Position numbers and translations under genes: made by a program. 57,716 nt of DNA from Legionella nagasakiensis (GTDB taxonomy: Bacteria > Pseudomonadota > Gammaproteobacteria > Legionellales > Legionellaceae), in assembly GCF_900639915.1 (NCBI RefSeq), contig NZ_CAAAID010000001.1, positions 292,146-349,861 on the forward strand, in the 5' to 3' direction. Under the pieces are notes generated by a model. It had not been told where the DNA came from. It worked only from the letters and a program-made list of their open reading frames with translations, and ran no database searches. This document shows, piece after piece, positions 34,216 to 44,671 of the stretch; the stretch's first letter is position 1, and each line of letters starts with the position of its first letter.

Positions 34216-35199
34216 ATGAGTAAACTAACGGATATTCCGATTGTTATTGAAAGCGGCCGGAAATATAAAACGAAACAAGGAATTGTTGCCATAAAAGACG
34301 GTGTAAAATCAGTAAATTTGCAGCATGAGCGTTTGTCTAAACCCAAATGGCTGCGGATCGTGAACCAAACAACACCAGCCTACAATCGGGTAAAAGAGCG
34401 TGTTAAAGAACATCAATTGGCAACGGTTTGTGAGGAAGCAAAATGTCCCAATATCGCCGAATGTTGGTCTCATGGAACCGCAACGATTATGCTGATGGGG
34501 GATGTTTGTACCAGGGCTTGCCGTTTTTGTGCTGTAGATACAGGTAATCCTCATGGCTGGCTTGATATGCAGGAGCCTGAAAATACTGCAAGAACGGTCT
34601 CTTTAATGAATTTGGATTATGTTGTATTGACTTCTGTGAATCGTGATGATTTGCCGGATGGTGGTGCGAAGCATTATGCTGATTCGATCCGCGCTATCAA
34701 AAGCCGTTGTCCAAAAACAAAAGTGGAAGCACTGACCCCAGACTTTCAGGGCAATTTGAAGGATGTTGCTGTTCTGTTGGATAGTGGTGTTGACGTGTTT
34801 GCGCAGAATGTTGAAACGGTTGAGCGGCTCACCCATCCCGTACGAGACAATCGTGCCGGATATTGGCAAACAATCAACGTTCTTTCCTTTGCTAAACAAT
34901 ATCGCTCTGATGTCCTGACCAAAACCAGCCTAATGCTAGGATTAGGGGAAACCGATGAAGAAATCATCCAAACCATGGATGATTTACGGGCTCATCAGGT
35001 TGATATATTAACGTTGGGACAATATTTACAACCGACTAGAAATCATTTACCTGTGGTACGTTATGTAACTCCGGAAAGATTTTCTTCACTACGTGAGATT
35101 GGTTTACAAAAAGGGTTTTTTGAGGTAGCTTCCGGGCCATTGGTTCGCTCCAGTTATCGTGCTGATCGAGTCTTTAAAAGAGATAATTTGGGTCTTTAA
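34216..35199 (+). CDS. lipA: Lipoyl synthase LipA
   Basis: Radical-SAM enzyme that inserts two sulfurs into the octanoyl group of lipoyl-carrier proteins. The 327 residues carry the auxiliary cluster cysteines Cys72, Cys77 and Cys83 ([12 protein letters not shown]) and the radical-SAM CxxxCxxC at Cys98, Cys102 and Cys105 (CTRACRFC). The tail contains the conserved [11 protein letters not shown] serine motif that ligates the auxiliary cluster. lipB, its usual partner, is not in the window. It is convergent with the next gene, a methyltransferase. Confidence 0.97.
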   Translation: MSKLTDIPIVIESGRKYKTKQGIVAIKDGVKSVNLQHERLSKPKWLRIVNQTTPAYNRVKERVKEHQLATVCEEAKCPNIAECWSHGTATIMLMGDVCTRACRFCAVDTGNPHGWLDMQEPENTARTVSLMNLDYVVLTSVNRDDLPDGGAKHYADSIRAIKSRCPKTKVEALTPDFQGNLKDVAVLLDSGVDVFAQNVETVERLTHPVRDNRAGYWQTINVLSFAKQYRSDVLTKTSLMLGLGETDEEIIQTMDDLRAHQVDILTLGQYLQPTRNHLPVVRYVTPERFSSLREIGLQKGFFEVASGPLVRSSYRADRVFKRDNLGL

Positions 35200-35234
35200 T
35201 GCAGAGATGCTCATTTTGGCCGTCGGTTTTGGGC

Positions 35235-36053
35235 TTATTTTCTTACCAATACCACATCAATAATATGAGTGTCTCTGTAGGGAAAGGTAAAGATTTTACT
35301 GAATAAACGCTTCAATCGCTGCAGTAGAAAATTCTTTGGCAGCATTCGAATCGACAAACTGTTCAAAAACCAAGTGCCTTCAATTCCAAAAGATACTAGT
35401 TCGTCAATATTATTTATTTCAATAGGAATACGTATTCGTTGGTGGTCTACGATCTGAAAGTGGTGCTGGGCCAGAGCACATATTAACTCATCTTCGCTTG
35501 CTGCAACCGTCGTATTTTTAACAATTGCTTTATAATAATGCCCAACAATGCGGCTAAGTATTGATTCTTGGGAAACAAAGTCAGCCAGTTGCTGCTGTGC
35601 TATAGGAAAGGATTCATAGGTTGTTGTGATTAGAGAAAAATGTCCATTTGACCGAGTGAGCAGTTTTGCTTGATTAAACAATTTGTTGATTGGTATGTAA
35701 GCATTTATAAAATGAGCAAGGATTAAGTCTTGACTATGGTGAGGCAGATAATGGCTGGCTTCAGTAGCACTGGTTTCAATAGTAGTTAACTCAAGTGCCG
35801 CCTTAGCTTGTTTCAACATCACTGGTGACACATCAATGCCTGTAAATTCAGCATTTGGCATATGCTGCCTGAGCTGTTTTAGAAAAGCACCATTTCCTAC
35901 GCCAAGATCTAAGACCTTATAATGAGGCTTCATTCCCAAGTGTGCTTTAGTAATTTGTGCAATGGCACACGTATGGCTTTTACTGATTGAGCCGAAGCGA
36001 TTGGCAATAGAATGGTGGTCCGCAATATTGTCATACATGGCCTTAAGGGTCAT
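35235..36053 (-). CDS. Class I SAM-dependent methyltransferase
   Basis: Soluble methyltransferase of 272 residues with a clear Rossmann motif I, VLDLGVGNGAFLKQL, motif post-I TGIDVSPVMLKQAKAALE, and an acidic/aromatic region LILAHFINAYIPINKL. The C-terminal part (about 190-272) differs from simple UbiE-type enzymes and ends in basic residues. The substrate is unknown; small-molecule or lipid methylation is possible. It is transcribed away from the O-antigen operon, and the upstream gap holds the promoter of that operon. Confidence 0.75.
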   Translation of the reverse strand: MTLKAMYDNIADHHSIANRFGSISKSHTCAIAQITKAHLGMKPHYKVLDLGVGNGAFLKQLRQHMPNAEFTGIDVSPVMLKQAKAALELTTIETSATEASHYLPHHSQDLILAHFINAYIPINKLFNQAKLLTRSNGHFSLITTTYESFPIAQQQLADFVSQESILSRIVGHYYKAIVKNTTVAASEDELICALAQHHFQIVDHQRIRIPIEINNIDELVSFGIEGTWFLNSLSIRMLPKNFLLQRLKRLFSKIFTFPYRDTHIIDVVLVRK

Positions 36054-36284
36054 GCAATGTTCCTTTTTTTACGCATCTGCGGAGTATATCGCCAAATTTA
36101 TAGTTTTGCAGCAGTTATGAAGATGAACGATCGGAGTTTAGCAACGGAAGCGCATATTTTAAAACATTTTTATTGTAAAGGAGAGATTAAAATATTACGG
36201 AATTTTGTATTTGAGATAAAAACATAAGCCTTTAAAAAAAGTCATATTTTATTTTGAAAATTTTTGAAAGAAGCTGTCTTAAAT

Positions 36285-36313
36285 TTGACTAATTCACATA
36301 GGCTTGCTAGTAT
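36285..36313 (+). promoter_or_regulatory. Promoter of the O-antigen operon
   Basis: TTGACT (36285-36290) and an extended -10 TGCTAGTAT (hexamer TAGTAT, 36308-36313) are separated by 17 bp. The start would fall near 36320, about 50 bp before the asparagine-synthetase-like gene. It is among the best promoter matches in the window. No ops/JUMPstart sequence was seen. The rest of the 318-bp gap (36054-36371) has no plausible gene. Confidence 0.65.
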
Positions 36314-36371
36314 CCGGCCAGCTTTTATGTGTGGCCAATCCACAATAACAAATTGGAAGGAATGGATTTAT

Positions 36372-38315
36372 ATGTGTGGGATAGCAGGTATCTTAAGCAC
36401 AAAAAAAATAAAAATAGAAAACCTCATCAATAAGCTTGGCGTAATGAACAAGTTAATTGCACATCGAGGACCGGATGATCAGGGAATATGGACTGATAAA
36501 GATAAGACAATTGGACTTGCTCATCGCAGACTTAGCATTATTGATTTGTCGAATCATGCTCATCAACCTATGGTATCATCAACTGGTGATGTAATTATAT
36601 ATAATGGTGAGATATATAATCATATTGAATTAAGACAAGCACTCTCAGCCCATTGGACATTTACGACACATTCTGATACGGAAGTAATTCTTGCTGCTTA
36701 TCGCGTATATGGCATTGACTGCATAAAACATTTTAAGGGTATGTTTGCTTTTGCTATTTGGGACGGCGAAAAACTTTTTTGTGCGCGAGATCATTTTGGA
36801 ATTAAGCCATTTTATTATACTAAGCAGGATGACAAGTTTATTTTTGCTTCAGAAAGCAAAGCATTAATGCCTTTTTTACCTGCAATTAAAACGGATCGTC
36901 AAGCGTTTGCTGAATATATTACTTTTCAATACCCCATGGGAAAGCAAACCCTATTCCAACATATATATCAATTAGAACCTGCTTCTGCCATGCTTATTAC
37001 TGCAGATGGTGAGAAGATATGGCGTTATTGGGATGTTCATTATCATATTGATTATGACCACACTCCAACGTATTTTTCTAATCGACTTGAAGAAATTGTT
37101 CATGAGTCTGTTCAATTGCATTTACGTTCTGATGTTGATATTGGTGCTTATGTAAGTGGTGGTATTGATTCAAGTTTAATTGGTATTTTGGCGACAAGGG
37201 AAAAAGATCAAGCCTTGCCATTTTTTCATGGTCGTTTTCTTGAAGATAAAGCTTATGATGAAAGTGAATATGCATATGATGCAGCTAAACAATGTGGTAC
37301 ATCGCTACATGTAAAAGATATCACCGCACAAGAATTTGCCAAGAATTTCAGCCGTATTATTTATCATATGGATTTTCCTGTTGCAGGGCCTGGTGTCTTT
37401 CCACAATTTATGGTTTCTAAAATGGCAGCCCAACAAGTCAAGGTGGTTCTGGGCGGCCAAGGCGGTGATGAGGTCTTCGGAGGGTATGCTCGCTATGTTA
37501 TTGCTTATTTTGAGCAGTGTATTAAAGCGGCAATTGAAGGCAATTATAAAAAAGGTAATTTTGTTGTAACGGCTGAATCAATTATCCCTAATCTTGAAGT
37601 TTTGAATGCTTACAAACCTTTACTTAAACGCTTTTGGAGTCAAGGGCTTTTTGAGCCGTTGGAAAAGCGTTATTTTACTCTAGTTGATCGAGGTATGGAT
37701 CTGGATGGTGAAGTTACTTTAACTGCAGCTGAGCATGAACATGTTTATCAGCAATTTCTTGATGTTTATAATACTGCCAAATTTGAAAGAGCTGAGTCCT
37801 ATTTTGATAGCATGACGCATTTCGATTTTAAATGCTTACTACCAAGTTTGTTGCATGTTGAGGATCGAGTGAGTATGGCGCATGGTTTGGAAGCAAGAGT
37901 TCCTTTTCTTTATTATCCATTAATTGAATTTGTAGCAACAATTCCTGCTAATATAAAATTTGCTAATGGTCGTATGAAACATCTTCTAAAGCAAACATAT
38001 GCTAGCATTCTTCCTGAAAAAATAATTCAGCGAAAGGATAAAATGGGCTTTCCTGTCCCATTAAATGAATGGATGCAAGGAGAGCTTAAGGAATATGTTT
38101 ATGATATTTTGCATTCAGGGTACGTAAGAGAAAATAGCTTTATTGATTATGGAAGGATCATTAATAATTTTGATAAGACAGGAAAATTTAGTCGTAAAGT
38201 ATGGGGATTCTTATGTTATGAAGTCTGGCAGCAGCAGTTTCATGATCAATCCCAAAAATTTAAATCTATGTTGAATTGTAACGAAAATTTTGCCAACGAG
38301 GAGTGTAATGTATGA
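36372..38315 (+). CDS. asnB: Asparagine-synthetase-like glutamine amidotransferase
   Basis: Two-domain enzyme of 647 residues. The N-terminal class II glutaminase starts MCGIAGIL with the nucleophile Cys2, exposed after Met removal. The synthetase domain has the ATP PP-loop YVSGGIDSSLIG (about 250). The true start is the ATG at 36372, because nothing may precede the nucleophile. At the head of an O-antigen locus such proteins amidate a uronic acid (as in WbmE of Bordetella) rather than make asparagine; this is inferred from context. It overlaps the next gene by 4 bp. Confidence 0.88.
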   Translation: MCGIAGILSTKKIKIENLINKLGVMNKLIAHRGPDDQGIWTDKDKTIGLAHRRLSIIDLSNHAHQPMVSSTGDVIIYNGEIYNHIELRQALSAHWTFTTHSDTEVILAAYRVYGIDCIKHFKGMFAFAIWDGEKLFCARDHFGIKPFYYTKQDDKFIFASESKALMPFLPAIKTDRQAFAEYITFQYPMGKQTLFQHIYQLEPASAMLITADGEKIWRYWDVHYHIDYDHTPTYFSNRLEEIVHESVQLHLRSDVDIGAYVSGGIDSSLIGILATREKDQALPFFHGRFLEDKAYDESEYAYDAAKQCGTSLHVKDITAQEFAKNFSRIIYHMDFPVAGPGVFPQFMVSKMAAQQVKVVLGGQGGDEVFGGYARYVIAYFEQCIKAAIEGNYKKGNFVVTAESIIPNLEVLNAYKPLLKRFWSQGLFEPLEKRYFTLVDRGMDLDGEVTLTAAEHEHVYQQFLDVYNTAKFERAESYFDSMTHFDFKCLLPSLLHVEDRVSMAHGLEARVPFLYYPLIEFVATIPANIKFANGRMKHLLKQTYASILPEKIIQRKDKMGFPVPLNEWMQGELKEYVYDILHSGYVRENSFIDYGRIINNFDKTGKFSRKVWGFLCYEVWQQQFHDQSQKFKSMLNCNENFANEECNV

Positions 38316-39256
38316 AAGTCTTAATTACAGGTGGTTCAGGTTTTGTTGGATCTCATTTGGTTGACAGATTATTGGCAAGAAATGATCAAGTGTTGGTTAT
38401 TGATAATTTCAGTACAGGAAGACGCGATAATTTAAAGCCTCATCAAAATTTGAAAGTAGTTGAGGAAACTATTGCTAATACTGCCGCCATGGAGAAAATT
38501 TTTACTCAATTTAAACCAGATGTTGTCGTTCACGCAGCTGCATCTTACAAAGATCCTGATAATTGGATTGAAGATTGTCAAACAAATGTTCTTGGTACAG
38601 TTAATGTTATTTCCGCGACAAAAAAATCAGAATGTAAACGCTTGGTTTATTTCCAGACTGCTTTATGCTACGGATTAAATCCCAAAGAACAACCAGTTAC
38701 TTTAGAACATCATTTTGATGCAAGAGGTAGTAGTTATGCTATTAGTAAAACTGCTGGTGAACATTATGTAGAATTGTCTGGGCTAAATTTTGTTTCTTTT
38801 CGTCTGGCTAATGCATACGGTCCTAGAAATATCAGTGGTCCGCTTCCTACTTTTTACCATCGTCTCACCACGGGTAAACCATGTTTTGTTATGGATACTC
38901 GACGTGATTTTATCTACATTCAAGATTTAGTTGATTGCGTCCAAAGTGCAGTTGATGGCAAAGGAAGTGGCTATTACCATATCTCTTCTGGAAGTGATTA
39001 TTCAATTAAAGAATTATTTGATGCAACACTTACTGCTTTGGATATGACGTTAGATAAAGAAGTAGAAGTGCGTCCTCGTCATCCAGATGATGCTTACACA
39101 ATCCTGCTTGAACCTTCTCGAACAAACGCTGATTTTTCATGGAAAGTGAGAACATCACTGACTGATGGAGTGAAGGCAGCAATTGAATATTATAAGCAAT
39201 ATGGAATTGAACAGACTTTTACTCACTTACGTGCAGCAGAAGTTGAAACAGCTTGA
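38312..39256 (+). CDS. NAD-dependent sugar epimerase/dehydratase (extended SDR), WbmF/WbmG-like
   Basis: Nucleotide-sugar epimerase of 314 residues. It begins MKVLITGGSGFVGSHLVDRLL (NAD fold) and has the FSTG motif, VVVHAAASYKD, the catalytic YAISK motif and an AYGPRNISGP segment. The usual Ser/Thr before the tyrosine appears as YFQTALCYG, in which the threonine may serve. In Bordetella the comparable wbm genes epimerise the acetamido-uronic acid at C4; the same is possible here. The 4-bp overlap with the amidotransferase gene links the two. Confidence 0.82.
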   Translation: MKVLITGGSGFVGSHLVDRLLARNDQVLVIDNFSTGRRDNLKPHQNLKVVEETIANTAAMEKIFTQFKPDVVVHAAASYKDPDNWIEDCQTNVLGTVNVISATKKSECKRLVYFQTALCYGLNPKEQPVTLEHHFDARGSSYAISKTAGEHYVELSGLNFVSFRLANAYGPRNISGPLPTFYHRLTTGKPCFVMDTRRDFIYIQDLVDCVQSAVDGKGSGYYHISSGSDYSIKELFDATLTALDMTLDKEVEVRPRHPDDAYTILLEPSRTNADFSWKVRTSLTDGVKAAIEYYKQYGIEQTFTHLRAAEVETA

Positions 39257-39287
39257 ATCAAACAAGAAATAACGATTCAGTAATAGG

Positions 39288-39322
39288 CCTCTCTGATAAA
39301 ATAACGCAGTTTATCAGAGAGG
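39288..39322 (+). other. Strong intercistronic stem-loop in the O-antigen operon
   Basis: A perfect 13-bp inverted repeat, CCTCTCTGATAAA (39288-39300) and TTTATCAGAGAGG (39310-39322), with a 9-nt loop sits in the 111-bp gap between two epimerase genes. No U-run follows, so it is more likely a stability or attenuation hairpin than a full terminator. It ends about 45 bp before the next start. Confidence 0.75.
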
Positions 39323-39367
39323 TTGATAGAGCATGATATAACTATTTGTTTTGATGAAGGAAATGAA

Positions 39368-40426
39368 ATGGCCGATTTTTCAGGTAAGACGATATTGGTT
39401 GTCGGTGGTGCAGGATTTGTAGGTAGCAATTTAACCAATAAACTATTAGAAGGTGATCCAAAAAAAATAATAGTGATAGACAATTTATTATCTTCGGATA
39501 TATCTCAGGTTGCCGAACATACACAATTAGAATTTATTCATGCGTCTATTACTGAAGATAATATTTTATACCAGTTACCTGAAAAGATGGATTATGTTTT
39601 TCATTTGGCAACCTACCATGGCAATCAAAGTTCGATTGAAGATCCATTAAAAGATCATGAGAATAATACTCTGACTAGTTTGAAATTATTTGACAGAATA
39701 AGTAAATTTAAATCACTTCAGAAAGTAGTTTATTCATCAGCTGGATGTACCGTTGCTAAAAAAACTTTTGATGATGCTGCGGCAACAGTTGAGCAAGAGG
39801 ATGTGTCACTTTACCTTGATAGTCCTTATCAGATGTCCAAAATATTCGGAGAATTTTACGGTAATTATTATTTCATGCGTTATGGAATGCCTTTTGTTAA
39901 GGCACGTTTTCAAAATGTATATGGGCCTGGTGAGATTTTAGGCGCTGGTCAATGGAGAGGAAATTCCAATACAGTATGGCGGAATGTTACGCCTACTTTC
40001 ATTTTTAAAGCCTTGCACCAGCAATCGTTACCTGTGGAAAATAATGGTGTTGCAACACGTGATTTTATCTATGTAGATGACATAGTCGCAGGGCTGATTG
40101 CGTGCGCATTGCGTGGTAAATCAGGCGGAGTTTATAATATCGCCTCAGGTGTTGAAACATCTATTCGTGATCTGGCAACCATGATTAACGAGATTTCTGG
40201 TAATAAGGCTGATATTGACAATAAACCTGCTCGTAATTGGGATCGTTCAGGAAAACGCCATGGCGACACTACAAAATCAGAAAATGAGTTAGGTTTTAAA
40301 GCACAGATTTCATTACCCGATGGGTTAAAGAAAACCATCGACTGGACAAAAGAAAACATGGAGACTATCAAGCGCTGCATGAGTGCTCATGCTCGCTACG
40401 TTCCTGAAATAAAACAATATTTTTGA
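39368..40426 (+). CDS. NAD-dependent sugar epimerase/dehydratase, second SDR
   Basis: A second extended SDR of 352 residues from the ATG at 39368 (AAGGAA upstream). It shows the NAD motif VVGGAGFVGSNLTNKLL, a YSSAGCTV active-site Ser, the YQMSK catalytic tyrosine-lysine and NVYGPGEILG. The sequence is only distantly like the preceding epimerase, so it probably acts on a different step or sugar. UDP-sugar epimerisation of an acetamido sugar is the default reading. The gene is followed 8 bp later by the aminotransferase. Confidence 0.82.
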   Translation: MADFSGKTILVVGGAGFVGSNLTNKLLEGDPKKIIVIDNLLSSDISQVAEHTQLEFIHASITEDNILYQLPEKMDYVFHLATYHGNQSSIEDPLKDHENNTLTSLKLFDRISKFKSLQKVVYSSAGCTVAKKTFDDAAATVEQEDVSLYLDSPYQMSKIFGEFYGNYYFMRYGMPFVKARFQNVYGPGEILGAGQWRGNSNTVWRNVTPTFIFKALHQQSLPVENNGVATRDFIYVDDIVAGLIACALRGKSGGVYNIASGVETSIRDLATMINEISGNKADIDNKPARNWDRSGKRHGDTTKSENELGFKAQISLPDGLKKTIDWTKENMETIKRCMSAHARYVPEIKQYF

Positions 40427-40434
40427 GGAATATT

Positions 40435-41544
40435 ATGCAATTCATTGACTTAAAAGCCCAAGCGGAGCGAATTGAAGCGCGGTTGTTTGACCGTTTTAGA
40501 GCTGTCTTGAATCATGGTTCTTACATTATGGGGCCAGAAATTACTGAGCTGGAAAAGGCTCTGGCTCAATTCGTTGGTGTAGAGCATGCTTTAGCTGTTG
40601 CCAGTGGAACGGATGCTTTGCTTATCGCTTTAATGGCCTTGGGGATTAAGGCTGGCGATGAGGTAATTACTACGCCCTTTAGTTTTTTTGCTACGGCTGA
40701 AGTCATCGCGCTTTTAGGAGCAAAACCTGTATTTGTCGATATTGATCAAGGAACGTACAACATAGATGCCGGTGCTATCGAAGCAGTCATCACTGAGAAA
40801 ACAAAAGCAATCATGCCCGTGAGCTTATATGGTCAATGCGCAGATTTTGATGAAATTAGTGCTCTTGCAAAAAAATATAATCTTCCTGTTATTGAGGATG
40901 CCGCTCAAAGTTTTGGTGCAACTTACAAAGGGCAGTTATCTTGTGGATTAACAACCATTGGCTGTACAAGTTTTTTCCCTTCAAAACCGTTGGGATGTTA
41001 TGGCGATGGTGGTGCCTGTTTTACCAATGATAGTGAGCTGGCAAAACGTATGGATGAGATTCGTACTCATGGGCAATCTAGGCGCTATTACCATACTCGT
41101 TTGGGCATTAATGGACGAATGGATACTATACAAGCCGCAATTTTATTAGAGAAGTTGGCAATATTTCCTGAAGAAGTTCAATTACGACAAAGAGTTGCGC
41201 AGCAATATCAACAATTATTACCAACCTTCATAAAAAAACCGCTGACAAAAAGCCATAATCTTAGTGTCTATGCTCAATACACTGTAGAGGTTGCGAATCG
41301 TGATAGGGTGCAACAAGCATTACACGAAAAAGGAATTCCTACGGCTGTCCATTATCCATTGGGGTTGCATGAACAACCTGTTTTCAAAGAACTTTATCCT
41401 GAAAAACAATCATTTCCTAATACAGAAGCAGCAGCACGACGAGTTCTGAGTATCCCTATGCATCCTTACCTATCGTTTGAAGATCAGAAACAAATTTGCA
41501 ATGCATTACAAGAAGTTTTGAGTAAGGAGATGGAAGTCGCCTAA
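40435..41544 (+). CDS. PLP sugar aminotransferase, WbpE/WlbC-like (DegT/DnrJ family)
   Basis: Transfers an amino group to a 3-keto-UDP-GlcNAc-uronic acid, using PLP. From the ATG at 40435 it is 369 residues. It shows GSYIMGPEITELEKALAQFVGV, the family signature VASGTDALLIALMALGIKAGDEVI, EDAAQSFGA and the PLP-binding lysine in FFPSKPLGCYGDGG, all as in WbpE. With the neighbouring dehydrogenases and acetyltransferase it supplies UDP-GlcNAc(3NH2)A. The upstream gene ends only 8 bp before the start. Confidence 0.9.
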   Translation: MQFIDLKAQAERIEARLFDRFRAVLNHGSYIMGPEITELEKALAQFVGVEHALAVASGTDALLIALMALGIKAGDEVITTPFSFFATAEVIALLGAKPVFVDIDQGTYNIDAGAIEAVITEKTKAIMPVSLYGQCADFDEISALAKKYNLPVIEDAAQSFGATYKGQLSCGLTTIGCTSFFPSKPLGCYGDGGACFTNDSELAKRMDEIRTHGQSRRYYHTRLGINGRMDTIQAAILLEKLAIFPEEVQLRQRVAQQYQQLLPTFIKKPLTKSHNLSVYAQYTVEVANRDRVQQALHEKGIPTAVHYPLGLHEQPVFKELYPEKQSFPNTEAAARRVLSIPMHPYLSFEDQKQICNALQEVLSKEMEVA

Positions 41545-41605
41545 ACTTAGTGACATTTATTTAGAAGGATTAAAACTGAAAGTTCACTGATCTGATGTAA
41601 TGCTT

Positions 41606-41638
41606 TTACTTTTTTACCCTGTTGCAAGGGAAAAGTAA
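41606..41638 (+). other. Stem-loop upstream of the WbpA-like gene
   Basis: TTACTTTT (41606-41613) pairs with AAAAGTAA (41631-41638), and inner CCCT/AGGG arms pair across a GTTGCA loop with a 3-nt bulge. It lies in the 139-bp gap after the aminotransferase gene, where a partial terminator or internal promoter could sit. Confidence 0.4.
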
Positions 41639-41683
41639 CGCCAGAATGAATAATAATTGATAAAGAATGGACAAGGTGTAGCA

Positions 41684-42991
41684 ATGATGTTGAATAACCT
41701 CGTGGAAAGAATAAATAACAAAGAAGCGATTATTGGCATTGTCGGGCTGGGTTATGTGGGATTGCCGTTGATGCTGCGATTTGCTGAAGTAGGTTATCGT
41801 GTTATCGGTATTGATGTGGATGAGCGTAAAAATGAGTTATTAAACCAAGGCCGTTCTTATATTCAACATATTTCTTCTGATCAAATAGCCAACGTTAAAA
41901 ATCGAATTCATGCAACATCAAATTTTGCGAGAAGTTCTGAAGCCGATGCCATTATTTTATGTGTGCCAACACCACTTGATAAATATCGTGAGCCTGATCT
42001 AAGTTACGTCTTGCAAACGACGGATGCTTTAGTGCCTTATTTGCGAGCTGGACAATTAATTTCATTGGAAAGTACTACTTATCCAGGCACAACTGCAGAA
42101 GAACTGAAGCCACGAGTAGAAAGCACTGGGTTGCAGGTTGGGAAAGATGTATTTCTGGTTTACTCACCAGAAAGAGAAGATCCGGGCAACCTCCATTTTA
42201 CAACAGCAACGATTCCAAAAGTATGTGGTGGGGATACAGAACATTGTTATAAGGCCGGTCAGGCGCTGTATTCTGCTGTGATCGATAGAGTAGTGTGTGT
42301 TTCTTCAACCAAAGTGGCTGAAATGACCAAGCTTCTTGAAAACATTCATCGTTCAGTCAATATTGGTTTGGTCAATGAAATGAAAGTGCTTGCTGACAAA
42401 ATGGGTATTGATATCCATGAAGTGATTGATGCAGCTGCTACAAAACCTTTTGGCTTTGTGCCTTATTACCCAGGTCCTGGAATTGGTGGGCATTGCATAC
42501 CGATCGATCCATTCTATCTGACTTGGAAAGCTCGTGAATATGGATTGCACACTCGTTTTATTGAGCTGGCAGGTGAGATTAACAGTAGCATGCCAAAATG
42601 GGTGGTCAATAAGATAGCTGACTCGCTTAATCAGCGAGAGCGTGCAATAAAAAATAGTAAGGTATTGATATTAGGCATTGCTTACAAAAGAGATGTAGAC
42701 GATATGCGAGAATCTCCATCCATTGAAATCATGGAGTTATTGCAAGATAAAGGAGCAGAAGTTTCTTATTCTGACCCACATGTCCCAGTGTTTCCTGCCA
42801 TGCGTGCGCATCATTTTGATTTGCATAGCGTTGAGTTAAATGAAGAGACATTAAGTCAATACGATTGCGTGGTATTAGCAACTGCCCATCGTGCTTTTGA
42901 TTACGCAATGATTGCCCGGCATGCCGAATTAATTATTGACACGCGTGGAGCTTTTAAGCAATTTAAGCAGGATAATATTGTGAGTGCCTAA
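41684..42991 (+). CDS. UDP-N-acetylglucosamine 6-dehydrogenase, WbpA-like
   Basis: Oxidises UDP-GlcNAc to UDP-GlcNAcA with NAD. From the ATG at 41684 it is 435 residues. It shows [47 protein letters not shown] and the catalytic-cysteine motif [17 protein letters not shown] of UDP-sugar dehydrogenases. The SPEREDPGN motif is typical of the WbpA/TviB group. It begins the linear pathway with the WbpB-like gene right after (2-bp spacing). Confidence 0.92.
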   Translation: MMLNNLVERINNKEAIIGIVGLGYVGLPLMLRFAEVGYRVIGIDVDERKNELLNQGRSYIQHISSDQIANVKNRIHATSNFARSSEADAIILCVPTPLDKYREPDLSYVLQTTDALVPYLRAGQLISLESTTYPGTTAEELKPRVESTGLQVGKDVFLVYSPEREDPGNLHFTTATIPKVCGGDTEHCYKAGQALYSAVIDRVVCVSSTKVAEMTKLLENIHRSVNIGLVNEMKVLADKMGIDIHEVIDAAATKPFGFVPYYPGPGIGGHCIPIDPFYLTWKAREYGLHTRFIELAGEINSSMPKWVVNKIADSLNQRERAIKNSKVLILGIAYKRDVDDMRESPSIEIMELLQDKGAEVSYSDPHVPVFPAMRAHHFDLHSVELNEETLSQYDCVVLATAHRAFDYAMIARHAELIIDTRGAFKQFKQDNIVSA

Positions 42992-42993
42992 CA

Positions 42994-44058
42994 ATGAATA
43001 AATCACCCTGGTTCATACAAGATCGTAAAATTAATATTGCATTGGTAGGCTGTGGTCGAATTTCAAAAAATCATTTGCAGGCCATTCAACAGCATCAAGA
43101 CCGTTTAACGCTGACTGCTGTGTGCGATACCAATGAAGAGGCAATGCTGGCAGCAAGTCAGGAGTATGGCGTTGACGGGTATAATAACATTGGTGACCTA
43201 TTAAAGCATTGCAATGCAGATATCGTCTCTCTTTGTACCCCAAGTGGTATACACCCAATCCAAGCCATCAAAGTAGCTCAATCTGGTCGCCATGTTATTA
43301 CTGAAAAACCAATGGCGACTCGCTGGCAGGATGGTTTACAAATGGTTCGTGCCTGTGATGAAGCTGGTGTTCGTCTGTTCGTTGTTAAACAAAACCGTTT
43401 GAACGCAACTCTGCAACTGCTTAAACACGCGATTGAGCAAGAGCGGTTTGGTAAAATATACATGGTTAACATTAATGTATTTTGGACAAGACCACAGGAT
43501 TATTATGATCAAGGTGGCGGTTGGCGCGGCACTTGGGAGCTTGATGGTGGTTCATTTATGAATCAGGCCAGTCATTACATTGACTTGATTCATTGGCTGT
43601 TAGGCCCTGTTCAATCTGTGCAGGCCATGATGGGGACATTAGCAAGAAAAATTCAAGCGGAAGATTCAGGTGTGATGAATATTCGCTGGCGAAATGGTGC
43701 GATGGGATCTGTGAATGTGACGATGCTGACTTATCCTAAAAATTTGGAAGGCTCTATTACCATTCTTGGTGAAAAAGGAACGGTTCGGGTTGGCGGGCTT
43801 GCCGTGAATGAAATACAGCATTGGGAATTTGCAGACAAACGACCCGAAGATGAACAAATAAAAGAAGCCAGTTATCAAACAACGTCAGTGTATGGCTTTG
43901 GTCATCCATTGTATTATGACAATGTGATCAACAGCCTTCAGGGAACTGCCGAGCCTTTGGTTGATGGCCGGGAAGGATTGACTTCATTGGAGTTGTTGAT
44001 TGCTGCTTATCGTGCCGCTCGTGATAATCAAACCGTTCATTTGCCATTGGAGTTGTGA
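42994..44058 (+). CDS. UDP-GlcNAc-uronate 3-dehydrogenase, WbpB/WlbA-like
   Basis: Gfo/Idh/MocA-type oxidoreductase of 354 residues with [19 protein letters not shown], the nucleotide fold, and [14 protein letters not shown] with the EKP motif of the family. It oxidises C3 of UDP-GlcNAcA to provide the keto group for the aminotransferase. It starts 2 bp after the WbpA-like stop and overlaps the acetyltransferase by one base, so the set is tightly coupled. Confidence 0.92.
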   Translation: MNKSPWFIQDRKINIALVGCGRISKNHLQAIQQHQDRLTLTAVCDTNEEAMLAASQEYGVDGYNNIGDLLKHCNADIVSLCTPSGIHPIQAIKVAQSGRHVITEKPMATRWQDGLQMVRACDEAGVRLFVVKQNRLNATLQLLKHAIEQERFGKIYMVNINVFWTRPQDYYDQGGGWRGTWELDGGSFMNQASHYIDLIHWLLGPVQSVQAMMGTLARKIQAEDSGVMNIRWRNGAMGSVNVTMLTYPKNLEGSITILGEKGTVRVGGLAVNEIQHWEFADKRPEDEQIKEASYQTTSVYGFGHPLYYDNVINSLQGTAEPLVDGREGLTSLELLIAAYRAARDNQTVHLPLEL

Positions 44059-44645
44059 TGGTAGCTTATCAGGTGCATGAAACGGCTATCATTGATGATG
44101 GCGCACAGATTGGTAATGATACACGTATATGGCATTGGGTACATGTTAGTGGTGGTGCCCGCATTGGCGAGCGTTGCAGTCTTGGCCAGAATGTCTATAT
44201 TGGCAATCGTGTTGTTATTGGTAATAACGTTAAAATTCAAAATAACGTCTCCGTTTACGATAATGTGACACTGGAAGATAATGTATTTTGTGGTCCAAGC
44301 ATGGTCTTTACCAATGTCTACAATCCTCGTTCCGCTGTATCTCGCAAAGATGAATATCGCAACACGCTTATTAAACACGGAGCAACGTTAGGGGCAAATT
44401 GTACAATTGTCTGTGGTGTTACCATCGGTAAGTATGCGTTTATTGGTGCGGGTGCGGTTGTTAACCGTGATGTGCCTGATTTCGCACTGATGGTTGGAGT
44501 GCCGGCACGACAGATTGGGTGGATGAGCCGCTATGGTACGCAGTTGGAATTTAGACTTCAAGCTGATGGTACACAGTTAGCACAGTGTGAACATACAGGG
44601 GATATTTATGTGCAACAAGATAATTATGTTGCATTAAAGAATTGA
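44058..44645 (+). CDS. UDP-sugar N-acetyltransferase, WbpD/WlbB-like
   Basis: Hexapeptide-repeat (left-handed beta-helix) acetyltransferase of 195 residues that acetylates the 3-amino group. It shows the repeats [34 protein letters not shown]-style turns and the C-terminal GVPARQIGW typical of WbpD/WlbB. The ATG at 44058 shares its A with the preceding stop codon (TGATG), which also supports this start over an upstream GTG. Confidence 0.9.
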   Translation: MVAYQVHETAIIDDGAQIGNDTRIWHWVHVSGGARIGERCSLGQNVYIGNRVVIGNNVKIQNNVSVYDNVTLEDNVFCGPSMVFTNVYNPRSAVSRKDEYRNTLIKHGATLGANCTIVCGVTIGKYAFIGAGAVVNRDVPDFALMVGVPARQIGWMSRYGTQLEFRLQADGTQLAQCEHTGDIYVQQDNYVALKN

Positions 44646-44671
44646 ATACGAGCAAAAATGGATAATCATTG

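Noticed and set aside
36012-36227. Small + strand reading frame of 71 codons upstream of the amidotransferase
   Set aside because: It overlaps the methyltransferase gene on the other strand, has no ribosome site and looks like random sequence in a promoter region.
36314-36336. JUMPstart/ops-like element in the O-antigen leader
   Set aside because: A GGCCA...TGGCC pair is present but the ops sequence GGCGGTAG is not.
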